Positions 1 through 8,072 of a stretch of 64,000 nucleotides of DNA are shown in pieces. Under the pieces are notes generated by a model that ran no database searches, was not told where the DNA came from, and was given only the letters and a program-made list of their open reading frames with translations. The position numbers and the translations under genes were made by a program. This stretch comes from Anaerocolumna xylanovorans DSM 12503. Its GTDB lineage: Bacteria; Bacillota; Clostridia; Lachnospirales; Lachnospiraceae. The stretch lies in NCBI RefSeq assembly GCF_900143645.1, contig NZ_FRFD01000011.1, positions 124,001-188,000 on the forward strand, given 5' to 3'. The first letter of the stretch is position 1; the number at the start of each line of letters is the position of its first letter.

Positions 1-273
1 GCAGGAAATGCCGGAAAAAACTCGCCCCGGTGCTTTGCGCAGCCGTGCCGCATTTGCTTCCTTGACCTTCTGTACGACCTCAAACAGCCTCGCCCTACCG
101 GAAATACCGTATGCTTTGAGGGAGGGAGAAACGGCGAGACAGATGGTTTTTTCGGTGCGGCTTACGTCAGCGACAACAAGGTTAGTAGTCAGCGGATCAA
201 GCCTTCGTTCAATACACTCGACCGAAGCGTAGAAAGATTTTAGGTCGATTGAGATGTAGGTTCTGTTCTTCAT
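1..273 (-). CDS. Y-family DNA polymerase (UmuC/DinB-like), N-terminal part
   Basis: This is the N-terminal 91 residues of a translesion DNA polymerase, cut by the left window edge. It begins MKNRTYISIDLKSFYASVEC, which carries the first catalytic Asp (residue 10) and the DLKSFYASVE motif of Y-family polymerases. It continues through a finger-like stretch (KAYGISGRARLFEVVQ). The start is an ATG preceded at suitable spacing by GGAG, with a second purine-rich AAGGAGGAG further up. Relatives in Clostridia are often found on integrative elements, which fits the accessory look of this edge; that link is inference. The polymerase core beyond the palm start is not visible here. Confidence 0.85.
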   Translation of the reverse strand, partial: MKNRTYISIDLKSFYASVECIERRLDPLTTNLVVADVSRTEKTICLAVSPSLKAYGISGRARLFEVVQKVKEANAARLRKAPGRVFSGISC

Positions 274-405
274 GTTTATTCTCCGGTCTCCTCCTTCAAG
301 AATTATCTGCTCGTCAAAATTCTTGTTAATTGTTATTTCTGTTCAATAAGTCTCTGTTTTGAGAGATTGTGGGCTAATGTGTTCCTATTATGTTCATTAT
401 TTATA

Positions 406-735
406 TTATTTTGCGTAACTTTCCTTACTTACAGGATAAAGCTCTGTTTCCCAGCTTTCCAATGGTGGCTGAACAGTATAACTAACTTCAAAGTAGCTTC
501 TAATATACTGTGCTGCCCGTTGCTCACAATATTTGTAATTTATAACACTTCCATCTTTGTCCAGCTCCAAATTATTCATAAATATTGCAAAAGCCTGCTC
601 CACAAAACTGCTTTCCTCTTTCATTGTGGAATCAGTATAATCAATTCCCTCTAAAATAGGGTAGCCCAATGTTCCATGCGCAAACCAATAACTGAATTGG
701 CGAACAGCGCCACTAATATACATACTGACTTTCAA
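406..735 (-). CDS. Small conserved hypothetical protein (DUF7677-like)
   Basis: A 109-aa protein of unknown function. The start is TTG, supported by GGAGG about 9 nt upstream; the only nearby ATG is at codon 5. The N-terminus reads AVRQFSYWFAHGTLGYPILE, aromatic-rich, followed by an acidic segment and a predicted helix around EQAFAIFMNNLELD. I associate this pattern with small cytosolic proteins of unassigned function (possibly the DUF7677 group, from memory only). It lies 38 bp downstream of the next minus-strand gene and could be co-transcribed with it. No catalytic motif is visible. Confidence 0.65.
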   Translation of the reverse strand: MKVSMYISGAVRQFSYWFAHGTLGYPILEGIDYTDSTMKEESSFVEQAFAIFMNNLELDKDGSVINYKYCEQRAAQYIRSYFEVSYTVQPPLESWETELYPVSKESYAK

Positions 736-773
736 AGCCTATAGCCTCCATTTCTCATTATATAAATTTGAAT

Positions 774-1142
774 TTACTGCGTTCGTTTCGATATTTCGTT
801 CTCTATAAAGACTTTGGAAATATACATTGCACTTATGATAGGGTCGAACCGCCTGTATTGAACAGTTCCCTCACCATACTTGATTTGAGCTTTCTCGGTT
901 TTGTTTATGATTGAAAGCACAGGTGCTAATGCTTTTTCTAAATCTGGTTGAGTATACATCCCAATATTACTATCATTTTCTATCAAATCCTTTGAAATAT
1001 ACAAAGCTTTAATTCTATTCTTTAAGAGAGAATACTGTGATGTACCTTCTCCAAATTTTAATTGCATCTTTTCACACTTGTCGATGGTAGAGGATATGAG
1101 CTGTAACGCAGCATCTAATTCTTTTTGTGAATAATTTTCCAC
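774..1142 (-). CDS. Hypothetical protein made of two tandem ~53-aa repeats
   Basis: A 122-aa protein that starts with GTG, with GGAG 8 nt upstream. It consists of two copies of one helical unit. Copy 1 covers residues 4-56 and copy 2 about 63-115. Shared positions include Y[ST]Q.[DE]L..AL, [ST]I[IDN]K.EK.Q[LI]K[FY]GEGT.QY and ALYISK/AMYISK followed by IEN. No signal peptide or membrane segment is visible. I do not recognise a function. The conserved K[FY]GEGT.QY core in each copy suggests a repeated binding surface. It sits just upstream of the 109-aa hypothetical, on the same strand. Confidence 0.7.
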   Translation of the reverse strand: MENYSQKELDAALQLISSTIDKCEKMQLKFGEGTSQYSLLKNRIKALYISKDLIENDSNIGMYTQPDLEKALAPVLSIINKTEKAQIKYGEGTVQYRRFDPIISAMYISKVFIENEISKRTQ

Positions 1143-1251
1143 GTATTTCTCCTTTAAATTTGAAATTATAGAAATGTCTTAATTCTCTTTTACAAAATTG
1201 AGAGCTATGTCCACTTTGCATAATGCTTATTTTGTGTGTTCTAAATCAATT

Positions 1252-1514
1252 ATCAGTTTGCAGAAAGTTGGCTGTCAATATTTTCTTTGGTAAAATCGTA
1301 CCAAATTGCATCTTTTTTGTCATCTTGACTTTTTATAAAATTTTCCAATGTTCCAGTTCAGCATAACGTGTGCGCTATTAACTGCCTGGATTGCACCTTT
1401 TCGAGCAGTTGAAATCATATCACTAATTTTATTACAAATCTCTTCGTAATTTTCAGGCCAAGAGAACTCTGTTTTTTGAAATTGAACATCAGGCAGCGTC
1501 AAATGAAATTACAT
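1252..1514 (-). pseudogene. Relic of a YhcG/DUF1016-type nuclease, N-terminal helix domain
   Basis: A good ribosome site (AGGAGGG, about 1521-1527) is followed by ATG at 1514, but the second codon is TAA. In the same frame, the next 60 codons from a TTG at 1502 encode a YEEICNKISDMISTARKG...MLNWNIGKFY segment, typical of the N-terminal domain of the PDDEXK YhcG (DUF1016) family. The frame stops at 1320. In the +1 frame a different tail continues (LENFIKSQDDKKDAIWYDF...) to a TGA at 1252. The full family protein is roughly 340-370 aa, so this is a decayed and rearranged remnant. Confidence 0.65.
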
Positions 1515-1778
1515 TGTTAACCCTCCTGATCTTTTAATCAAAAATTGTAAACAATAAAACCCTCAAGTGCCTTTGCATTTAAAGGCTTTGTTCATTACAA
1601 TTTTCTTTTATTATAGTTGCCGGAAATTGAACTGTCAAATTGAATTACAGCTCAAAATATTTTATCTGCTACTCCCTTACACCCCATATGCATTCCTTTC
1701 TCATATCGAATAAAAAATGAATACTTTTGCCAATTACACAAACAATACTAAAAAATAGTGCAAAGGAGTTATTGATAA

Positions 1779-2117
1779 ATGAGTATTGTAGGAAAACCAT
1801 TAAACAATTATCAGCAGTGTATTGATGTGTGCCTGCGTTGTTTTCAGGCATGTCACGAGTGCGCTGTATTATGCTTGCAGGAGCCAGATGTTGCTCAGAG
1901 AACCACCCATATTGCTATGATGATGGAGTGTGCGAGTGTCTGCAAGGAAGCAGCTTGCCTGATGACAATGAATGCAAAGCACGCCAGGGAATTCTGTAAG
2001 ATATGTGCTACCATCTGTGAAGAATGTGCTACAGGATGTACACAATTCAAAGATGAACACTGCCAGCAATGTGCTGATGAATGCAAAAAATGTGCCGTAG
2101 AATGCAAAGCAATGTAA
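1779..2117 (+). CDS. Four-helix-bundle copper-binding protein (Csp/DUF326 type)
   Basis: A 112-aa protein with 19 cysteines, arranged as repeated CxxC/CxxxC/CxxCxxxC along predicted helices (for example CLRCFQACHEC near residues 18-28 and CKICATICEEC near 71-81). This is the signature of cytosolic copper storage proteins (Csp3-like), which bind many Cu(I) ions inside a four-helix bundle. There is no signal peptide, so it is likely cytosolic. AAAGGAG lies 11 nt before the ATG. It stands alone on the plus strand and is followed by a rho-independent terminator. Family assignment is from the Cys pattern and size; the copper role is from family knowledge. Confidence 0.85.
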   Translation: MSIVGKPLNNYQQCIDVCLRCFQACHECAVLCLQEPDVAQRTTHIAMMMECASVCKEAACLMTMNAKHAREFCKICATICEECATGCTQFKDEHCQQCADECKKCAVECKAM

Positions 2118-2193
2118 GATAAAAGTTAAACGGAGAGAGTTTCAAGTTCCGTGTAAACTCTAAAAACTAATGTAAAATATGTTGATAGTTATT

Positions 2194-2236
2194 AAGGGCA
2201 GAACCAGTTTCTTTTGGTTTCTGCCCTTGTTTGTAT
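2194..2236 (+). terminator. Terminator after the copper-storage-type gene
   Basis: AAGGGCAGAA...TTTCTGCCCTT forms a stem with a short T-rich loop and one bulge, followed by TTGTTTGT. It lies about 80 nt past the stop codon of the Cys-rich protein. The remaining 2237-2413 stretch shows no gene. Confidence 0.75.
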
Positions 2237-2413
2237 TATAAAACAATTTTTGGACATGCCAAGAAAACTATCGGAAAATCCTGATATAAGCGTTTTTCCT
2301 TACGATAAAAAATTCCGCCATGGTAATAGCGGGTGCGCAAATAATTATTATAATGTTTGAAATTATTATTTCTCGTCTTCTGTAAAACATCTAAATTCTG
2401 AAACACTTGGTAT

Positions 2414-3427
2414 TTACAGCAGCTTTCTGCTAATGAAATTTGTCAGGCTGCCTACTCGGTCAATTTCTAGCCGAATTACATCTCCATCTTCCAAAAAAAC
2501 ACCATTCTCCATTCCACAACAGTTCGGTATCGTTCCAGTTGCCATAAATTCTCCGGCATACACTTTTTCTCCTTTAGAAGCATAGGCAATTGCTTTTCCA
2601 ACTGAATGATAAAATTCATTCAGCTGTCCTTCTGCGATTTTCCTGTCATTTATATACACTCTAGTCTTTAATGTATCCAGAACCGGGAGTACTTGATCTG
2701 CGGTAACGACCACAGATGAAATTGAACTTGCAAAATCTTTGGCTTTGCATGGTCCAAATCCAGTTTTCTTCATTTCATCTAATTGTACATTACGCACACT
2801 AAAGTCATTAAATACACAAAATGCACCGATTGCCTCATAGCCTTCCTGCTCAGTAGCATTCAATATATCCTTGCTGATAATTATCCCTAGTTCCAGTTCA
2901 TAGTCCTTTACAGTAGCATATTGAGGAAATGTTATAGATTCACTATCACCTACAAAAGAGAGGATATTTCCTTTGTAATATACCGGATTGTCATACCATG
3001 GTTTTTGAGGATGAAAAGTGGGAAATGGTTTTCGTATGAAAGCTTCATAAATTTTTACAAAAGGCATCACCTGTGGCATCCAGCGTTTCGTAAATTCACG
3101 GGAACTGTTAATTAAATGCCTTTCGCAAAGCATGAAATCCCTATAAAACAATGGTTGGAATGGTATTATCTCTTCACCTTCCAAAGTAATCTCTGCATCA
3201 TTTTCTTTGGCAAGTCGAATTAATTTTTCCAGCTCTGGCTGAAGAGTATCTATGTTTTTTAAAAACCCAATGAGATCATCGGAGACTCGTTCCAGCATAT
3301 TCCGCTCCTCTGTTCCATTATCTGGTACTGCGTCCAATACTGCACGAAAGGTAATCCATGCATTATCTTTCCACACACAGAGAGAGTTCTTTTCACTCTG
3401 TTTCATCCTGATTTTTTTTAATCTCAT
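2414..3427 (-). CDS. Fumarylacetoacetate hydrolase (FAH) family protein
   Basis: A 337-aa cytosolic enzyme whose C-terminal ~230 residues fit the FAH fold. Visible features are the metal-binding segment YELELGIII, the AFCVFNDFSVRN motif, then TGFGPCKAKDF, and a C-terminal GDVIRLEIDRVGSLTN. Family members cleave C-C bonds in acyl-pyruvates, decarboxylate oxaloacetate or act on catechol meta-cleavage products; the substrate here cannot be told. The first ~95 residues are a less typical N-terminal extension. Two in-frame ATGs (codons 1 and 8) are possible starts; AAGGAAGG lies 13 nt before the first. A perfect palindrome lies just upstream, matching one at the adjacent tetR gene, so repression by that TetR is likely. 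Confidence 0.85.
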   Translation of the reverse strand: MRLKKIRMKQSEKNSLCVWKDNAWITFRAVLDAVPDNGTEERNMLERVSDDLIGFLKNIDTLQPELEKLIRLAKENDAEITLEGEEIIPFQPLFYRDFMLCERHLINSSREFTKRWMPQVMPFVKIYEAFIRKPFPTFHPQKPWYDNPVYYKGNILSFVGDSESITFPQYATVKDYELELGIIISKDILNATEQEGYEAIGAFCVFNDFSVRNVQLDEMKKTGFGPCKAKDFASSISSVVVTADQVLPVLDTLKTRVYINDRKIAEGQLNEFYHSVGKAIAYASKGEKVYAGEFMATGTIPNCCGMENGVFLEDGDVIRLEIDRVGSLTNFISRKLL

Positions 3428-3473
3428 ACTATTTTACATTCCTTCCTTTGATATATATTTAATATTGAAACGC

Positions 3474-3501
3474 CGCATATTTGAACATGTTCAAATATGC
3501 G
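3474..3501. promoter_or_regulatory. Perfect 28-bp palindrome, likely TetR operator for the FAH gene
   Basis: A perfect palindrome centred between 3487 and 3488, with core TTTGAACATGTTCAAA extended by ATGCG/CGCAT arms. It lies between the tetR terminator and the FAH gene, where the FAH promoter must be. The same 16-bp core with one mismatch occurs at 4206-4221, over the start region of the adjacent tetR gene. That pairing is what one expects of an autoregulated TetR operator. Confidence 0.8.
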
Positions 3502-3502
3502 T

Positions 3503-3539
3503 AAAAGAATATCCACTTTAAGCAAAGTGGATATTCTCT
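3503..3539 (-). terminator. Rho-independent terminator of the first tetR gene
   Basis: A perfect 14-bp stem AGAATATCCACTTT / AAAGTGGATATTCT with a 4-nt loop lies immediately after the tetR stop. On the minus strand the hairpin is followed by TTTTAC. It separates tetR from the downstream FAH gene, so FAH needs its own promoter. Confidence 0.8.
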
Positions 3540-4184
3540 TTAATCAGTAAAACCTTCTTCTCCTACCATAAAGGCCATATCAATAATATCTTCATACATT
3601 TCATGAATTCGTCCAGTAACCTGTTCTATTTCGATCTGATTAACATTAAATGTGCTTAAGCTAATTTCCAGAAAAGTGTTCAGCATCTGTTCATATGTAA
3701 TATCCCTTTCCAGACAGCAGCTTACAATACAACTGCGCATTGCACCCTTTATCATTAAAGTACGGATATAATAATCTTCCATGGTGAAATTAGGATTATA
3801 TTTCCGAAATAATTCATAAGATCTTTGTGAGGCACACATGGTCAATTGCTCTAGTATAGCATTGGAGCTATAGGCTTCATAATAAGATTCACACACTAAT
3901 TTGTTCATTCTAACTGCTCTTAATTCTATTGCACACATAACAGCATACCGTAAAGCAGGACTTTCTTTTTCATCAAAACGTTCGTTCACCAGTTTTTCAC
4001 ACCGGTTAAACAATTCCAGAACTAGTGCTTGAAAGATATCTTCTTTATTTTTAAAAAAGTGATAGATACTTCCAGTTAACACCCCCGTTTCTTCCACAAT
4101 TTGCCTGATAGTTGTTTTTTTGTATCCCTGCCTGGCAAATAATTCTTTTGCCGCCAGTAATATCTTACTCTTTACTTCTTCCAA
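3540..4184 (-). CDS. TetR/AcrR-family transcriptional regulator
   Basis: A TetR-type repressor of about 214 aa with the N-terminal helix-turn-helix: ILLAAKELFARQGYKKTT...IVEETGVLTGSIYHFFKNKEDIF. The C-terminal ligand-binding half is helical and unassigned. I choose the TTG at 4184, preceded by AGGGGTGA at good spacing. A longer reading from a TTG at 4220 is open, but that codon lies inside the operator and only a few nt from the predicted transcription start, with no ribosome site. The operator cores at the gene start and upstream of the FAH gene suggest autoregulation and control of that enzyme. Confidence 0.88.
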   Translation of the reverse strand: MEEVKSKILLAAKELFARQGYKKTTIRQIVEETGVLTGSIYHFFKNKEDIFQALVLELFNRCEKLVNERFDEKESPALRYAVMCAIELRAVRMNKLVCESYYEAYSSNAILEQLTMCASQRSYELFRKYNPNFTMEDYYIRTLMIKGAMRSCIVSCCLERDITYEQMLNTFLEISLSTFNVNQIEIEQVTGRIHEMYEDIIDMAFMVGEEGFTD

Positions 4185-4205
4185 ATTTTCACCCCTGAGT
4201 GTTTG

Positions 4206-4221
4206 TTTGAACATGCTCAAA
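4206..4221. promoter_or_regulatory. TetR operator at its own promoter
   Basis: TTTGAACATGCTCAAA, a 16-bp inverted repeat with one mismatch to the core of the 3474-3501 palindrome. It lies just downstream of the predicted tetR promoter, where bound repressor would block elongation or initiation. Confidence 0.75.
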
Positions 4222-4230
4222 TCGATAATA

Positions 4231-4259
4231 ATATTATACCCTAATACTTATTTTGTCAA
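4231..4259 (-). promoter_or_regulatory. Sigma-A-type promoter of tetR
   Basis: On the minus strand TTGACA (4254-4259) is followed after 15 nt by TATAAT (4233-4238), or after 17 nt by TAATAT (4231-4236). This places the start of transcription near 4225, directly before the operator. The rest of 4260-4502 shows no gene. Confidence 0.65.
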
Positions 4260-4502
4260 GGGCAAATACCCCTTAATCTTTACTGACGCTTTAATGTAAC
4301 ATCCCTCCGGGATAACTACTACAATCTATTAACTTTCTATAGTCCTTGGGCTGCAAAAGACAATAATATATACCCTGCAAATTTCATTATCTTTACCTGT
4401 CTTATCAAAAGCTCTACTATTTACCGTTCAATATAACATATCCGAGGCTGTAAATGCCACTTAGAATAGCTATGCTGTGATTTGAGAGTATAGACTGATG
4501 AG

Positions 4503-5528
4503 CTAATTAAGAATACATCTTTTTTTGCCTGCTATGAAGCATTTATTGCAGCTTGTGCAACGTGATTTTAGCTGGCCACTATTAAGCTTTGTAATTAGAT
4601 CTGGTTCACTAATAAGAGGTCTGCACATCGATACCATATCTACTCCTGCATCCAGGGCAGCTTCCATATCATTAAAACCGCGTATACCTCCAACAACTAT
4701 AACTGGAATATCTGTCTCTCCTTTTATTTCCATAGCCGCTTCAACAAAGTAATTGTGATCCGAATACTTCATATACTTATAATTAGAGCCACTAAATTCA
4801 ACCGCTTCAACACCTAATAGCTTAAACTTAGGCATCATTTTCTTTAAATCATTTACATAAAGCTCATTTTCTTCGGCTGCACTTGTATTTATTTTCACAA
4901 AAACAGGGAAGCCTGTACCGCATTTATTTTTAATGCCACATATGATTTCTTCAACAATTAAAAATCGTCCTTCTGAGCTTCCACCATATTTGTCAGTTCG
5001 CTTATTAAAAGAGGGCGTTAAAAATTGGCATAATAAATAATCATGAGCACAGTGTATTTGTACACCGTCTAGCCCCGCTTGTTTAGCACGGAAAGCGGCA
5101 CTTATAAAATCATTTTTTAAAGATTCTATTTCTGCTATAGTCATTTCTCTAGCTTTCTTTCCAGGTTCAAACTCAATTGCAGATGCACTTATTTTATCTT
5201 CTGAGTACGATTTTGCTCCCGCATGATTGATTTGTGCAATCACTTTTGTTCCATAGGGTCTGATTCCAGGCAAAATCCTGTTGACACCATCTATATGGAA
5301 ATCTTCTGATAATTCATTTGAACCAGGTGCAGCAATACCCCTTTTAGATACGAAAAATTGACCAGCAATAATCATGCCCACTTCATTTGCTGCAAGTTCT
5401 TCGAACATCTCCAGTTCTGCTTCACTAATTGTACCATCCAAATTTCCTAACATACTGTGTGTTGCCGATCGCACAATTCTATTTTTAATGGTCATATTTT
5501 CCAATTTGATTTCACTAAATACTTTCAT
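4503..5528 (-). CDS. Old yellow enzyme family NADH:flavin oxidoreductase (OYE-1)
   Basis: A 341-aa TIM-barrel FMN oxidoreductase. It begins with LENMTIKNRIVRSATH, the usual OYE N-terminal strand. It has the barrel motif HCAHDYLLCQFLTPSFNKR with TDKYGGS (residues ~160-190) and the FMN phosphate-binding DIPVIVVGG / MVSMCRPLISEPDL. The C-terminus carries a CTSCNKC cluster; similar Cys-rich tails occur in clostridial OYE homologues and may bind metal. These enzymes reduce activated C=C bonds or related substrates with NAD(P)H. It is about 35% shadowed by a second OYE gene 1.1 kb upstream, and the relic of a third OYE tail lies just before it. Confidence 0.9.
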   Translation of the reverse strand: MKVFSEIKLENMTIKNRIVRSATHSMLGNLDGTISEAELEMFEELAANEVGMIIAGQFFVSKRGIAAPGSNELSEDFHIDGVNRILPGIRPYGTKVIAQINHAGAKSYSEDKISASAIEFEPGKKAREMTIAEIESLKNDFISAAFRAKQAGLDGVQIHCAHDYLLCQFLTPSFNKRTDKYGGSSEGRFLIVEEIICGIKNKCGTGFPVFVKINTSAAEENELYVNDLKKMMPKFKLLGVEAVEFSGSNYKYMKYSDHNYFVEAAMEIKGETDIPVIVVGGIRGFNDMEAALDAGVDMVSMCRPLISEPDLITKLNSGQLKSRCTSCNKCFIAGKKRCILN

Positions 5529-5558
5529 ATTAATCCTCCATTTCGCTTTATCAAAATT

Positions 5559-5664
5559 TCATTTTCGTGGTACTGTTCCGTAATAGCATTTCAAGGGTCT
5601 CTTTTCAGGACTTAGTATACAATAGTTACAATGTATGCATTTTGACTGCCTTGTTTGCCTTCCC
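5559..5664 (-). pseudogene. Orphan C-terminal fragment of an OYE gene
   Basis: Bases 5567-5662 repeat, with few differences, bases 6684-6783, the 3' end of the intact OYE-2 gene. The fragment encodes the Cys tail (QSKCIHCNYCILSPEK, then CYYGTV) followed by a stop, with one base missing just upstream that breaks the frame. It lies between the EFR1 gene and OYE-1. It is best read as the residue of a duplicated and mostly deleted OYE gene. Confidence 0.8.
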
Positions 5665-5712
5665 CTTAAATACACCGCCCTTATCGGCATGAAGCATAAT
5701 CAACATTTATTT

Positions 5713-6522
5713 CTATTCAGTATAACCATTTAGTGCCGCCAAATCTTTCCATGAGATATCAGGATGGACATAGCGTCTTCTTTTTTGCGTTTTGTTCTTA
5801 TAATTGATTGCCTTTGTGGGGCAGTTTTGAATACATGCAACGCATTGTTCACAATGGTGCCGAAACAGAGGTTTTCCGCCTTCTTCAAAATCAATGTTGT
5901 TTACCGGACAGACCTTCATGCAAATACCGCATTTCACACAATCATCTGATACATTAAACTTTTTATCCATATTTGGTAAAAAGTCGGGTAAAAAATGACT
6001 AAGGGCTATATTAGATAAGTGCTGGACAGGATTAATTGCAATATTAGCTTTTTTGTCAATCTTATCTTTAATCATTTTGATAATTGGTTGCAAATTCTTT
6101 GCCGATTGATAGACTATTTCTTTAGCGGCAGATTCCATTTCATATAAAACGACATAATTTGCAAACACATCAAGCTTTGCACCATAATTAAGAGCGGTAC
6201 CCTTGGTTTTCAGTATCCTACTTAGATGCCTGGTTGAATTGCCGCCGCGGGAGAGCTTGCCACAAGTTGAAACCGCAAAAGTATATAAATTTTTACTCTT
6301 TGAAAAATCAAGCCGCGAAACAAATTCCCGCACTTTTAAAGGCAATCCCCCACCATAAACCGGGTATACAAACCCCACCCTGCAATATTCACCTGATAAA
6401 AGATATTCGCTGTTACAGCCCATAGACACAATTTCACAATTTTGCAGCTCTTTTGCGATTTCTTTCGCCACCCATAAGCTGTTGCCTGTACCTGAAAAAA
6501 CAAAGATAATATTTCTTTCCAT
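5713..6522 (-). CDS. EFR1-family flavodoxin-ferredoxin fusion protein
   Basis: A protein of about 269 aa. It has an N-terminal flavodoxin-like FMN-binding loop (FSGTGNSLWVAKEIA, residues ~7-21) and a C-terminal pair of [4Fe-4S] ferredoxin motifs (CVKCGICMKVCP and CEQCVACIQNCP). This is the EFR1 arrangement, expected to shuttle electrons in the cytosol. The chosen ATG at 6522 has GGAGG 9 nt upstream. A longer in-frame reading to 6621 exists, but its extra 33 residues look unrelated and lack a ribosome site. It sits between two OYE genes on the same strand, so it may feed electrons to them; that is inference. Confidence 0.85.
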   Translation of the reverse strand: MERNIIFVFSGTGNSLWVAKEIAKELQNCEIVSMGCNSEYLLSGEYCRVGFVYPVYGGGLPLKVREFVSRLDFSKSKNLYTFAVSTCGKLSRGGNSTRHLSRILKTKGTALNYGAKLDVFANYVVLYEMESAAKEIVYQSAKNLQPIIKMIKDKIDKKANIAINPVQHLSNIALSHFLPDFLPNMDKKFNVSDDCVKCGICMKVCPVNNIDFEEGGKPLFRHHCEQCVACIQNCPTKAINYKNKTQKRRRYVHPDISWKDLAALNGYTE

Positions 6523-6670
6523 TTCATAAGCCTCCAATATTGATGAAACCATTTTGGTTACAACAAATGATATAAAAATGTATGTGCCGAGCGTATTTTC
6601 CATGTTCGTTTGCGCTTCCATAAGCGGTACGGATAGTGCGTCATGTATACTTGCTCTAACAGAGCACTTT

Positions 6671-7864
6671 TCATTGGGGTTGTTGTGGCACTGTTCCGTA
6701 ATAGCATTTCAAGGGTCCCTTTTCAGGACTTAGTATGCAATAGTTACAATGTATGCATTTTGACTGCGTTTGTTTGCCTTCTTTGAATTTATTAACTAAA
6801 TCTGGTTCTATTATAAATGCGCGAGACATTGAGACTAAATCACTCTTATCTTCGCTAATAATTGCTTCAATTTCATTCAGCGTTGTTATCCCACCTACTA
6901 CAATAACAGGAATTTTAACTGCTTTTTTAATGGCAGCAGCTGCGTCTAAATTATAAAGTTTATGTGGTTGCGGTTGTGGTACGGCTTTCTTTGCAGCAAA
7001 TCCAACAACGGACTTCATGAAGCCTGGAAGTCTTCTAAGTCTTTTATCTTGTGCAATAACCATTTGCCATGGAACTTGACCACGCATTGTAGACATTCCA
7101 GCCTTTAATGTTCCGTTGGATACCTCTATTCCCTTGCAACCTACCTGTTCAAGTAACTTCGCAATTTTTATGGACTCTTCTATAGTCATTCCATTTTTAA
7201 GTGTTTCAAACCCGTTAAGCTTCACAATTATGGGATAATCACCCACCTCTTTTTTGGCTTTTTCAAATATTTCTTTAATGATTCTGAATCTATTTTCTGT
7301 ATTACCACCCCATTTATCTCTTCTTTTATTCATTCTTGGTGAAACAAACTCTGAGAGTAAATACCCATGTGCTATATGAAGTTGAACACCATCAAAGCCT
7401 GCTTCCTTTGCATTTCTTATGCCTCCTGCAAAAGCTTCAATGACTTCATTTATTTCAAGCTCTGACATCTCCTTTGCTTTGTAATCACTTATTTTTGATG
7501 GGGCAACAACCGGCATGTGTGAACTTTCTCGCTTTGCCTGCCCCCCGCAATGGTTCAACTGCGCTATAATAGGCGTACCAAATTCGTGTACTCTGCTTGT
7601 TAAATCTTTAAAACGATCCAGGCTCTCTTGATTGTTAATCATAGCCATAAAATCCGTTGATTTTCCTTGTTGATTAACGCCTATAAAGCCTGTAATGATA
7701 CCACCCACACCTCCTTTTGCTAAAGCGATATGTTTTCTGATTAATTGTTCTGCCGGTTTGCCTTGCTCATCGCTTAATCCCTCGAGTGTTGCAGATCTTA
7801 GTATTCGATTTTTAAAAGTAATTCCATCCAGTTCAAATGGTTCAAATATAGTGCTCTTTGTCAT
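6671..7864 (-). CDS. Old yellow enzyme family NADH:flavin oxidoreductase (OYE-2)
   Basis: A 397-aa FMN-dependent TIM-barrel oxidoreductase starting at MTKSTIFEPF. The ATG at 7864 has GGAAGGTGAG just upstream and is preferred over one five codons earlier. Motifs: HIAHGYLLSEFVSPRMNKR with DKWGGN (~160-190), the FMN site IPVIVVGGI, and a tail with CIHCNYC and a further Cys. It is longer than OYE-1, with an insert before the last barrel strands (residues ~275-300, GFAAKKAVPQPQPHK). It is divergent from a TetR gene with palindromes in the shared promoter region, so it is probably repressed by that TetR and induced by an electrophile; the induction is inference. Confidence 0.9.
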   Translation of the reverse strand: MTKSTIFEPFELDGITFKNRILRSATLEGLSDEQGKPAEQLIRKHIALAKGGVGGIITGFIGVNQQGKSTDFMAMINNQESLDRFKDLTSRVHEFGTPIIAQLNHCGGQAKRESSHMPVVAPSKISDYKAKEMSELEINEVIEAFAGGIRNAKEAGFDGVQLHIAHGYLLSEFVSPRMNKRRDKWGGNTENRFRIIKEIFEKAKKEVGDYPIIVKLNGFETLKNGMTIEESIKIAKLLEQVGCKGIEVSNGTLKAGMSTMRGQVPWQMVIAQDKRLRRLPGFMKSVVGFAAKKAVPQPQPHKLYNLDAAAAIKKAVKIPVIVVGGITTLNEIEAIISEDKSDLVSMSRAFIIEPDLVNKFKEGKQTQSKCIHCNYCILSPEKGPLKCYYGTVPQQPQ

Positions 7865-7934
7865 CGTCTCACCTTCCATAATATTTTTGATAACTCCTTC
7901 TTATTCTTGTTAAAAATGACCATGCTTGACAATT

Positions 7935-7976
7935 ATCAGATAATAAACTAATATCTGATTATAGACTTGAGTCTAT
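7935..7976. promoter_or_regulatory. Two inverted repeats between OYE-2 and the second tetR
   Basis: The 193-bp divergent intergenic region holds ATCAGATA (7935-7942) facing TATCTGAT (7952-7959), and directly beside it ATAGACT-TG-AGTCTAT (7961-7976). Both are suited to binding a dimeric repressor. The second is the more typical TetR-style short palindrome. Which one is the true operator cannot be decided from sequence. Confidence 0.6.
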
Positions 7977-8072
7977 TATATTGATACGGCTATTATTCAT
8001 CAACCACCAACATTTAGCCTTTCGTCTATAAAACAACTTAACTCTTCAATTTGTCTATTAAGGAGTACAAAA

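Noticed and set aside
6523..6621. Longer N-terminus for the EFR1 protein
   Set aside because: The extra 33 residues do not resemble flavodoxin, have no ribosome site, and the normal start lies at 6522 with GGAGG.
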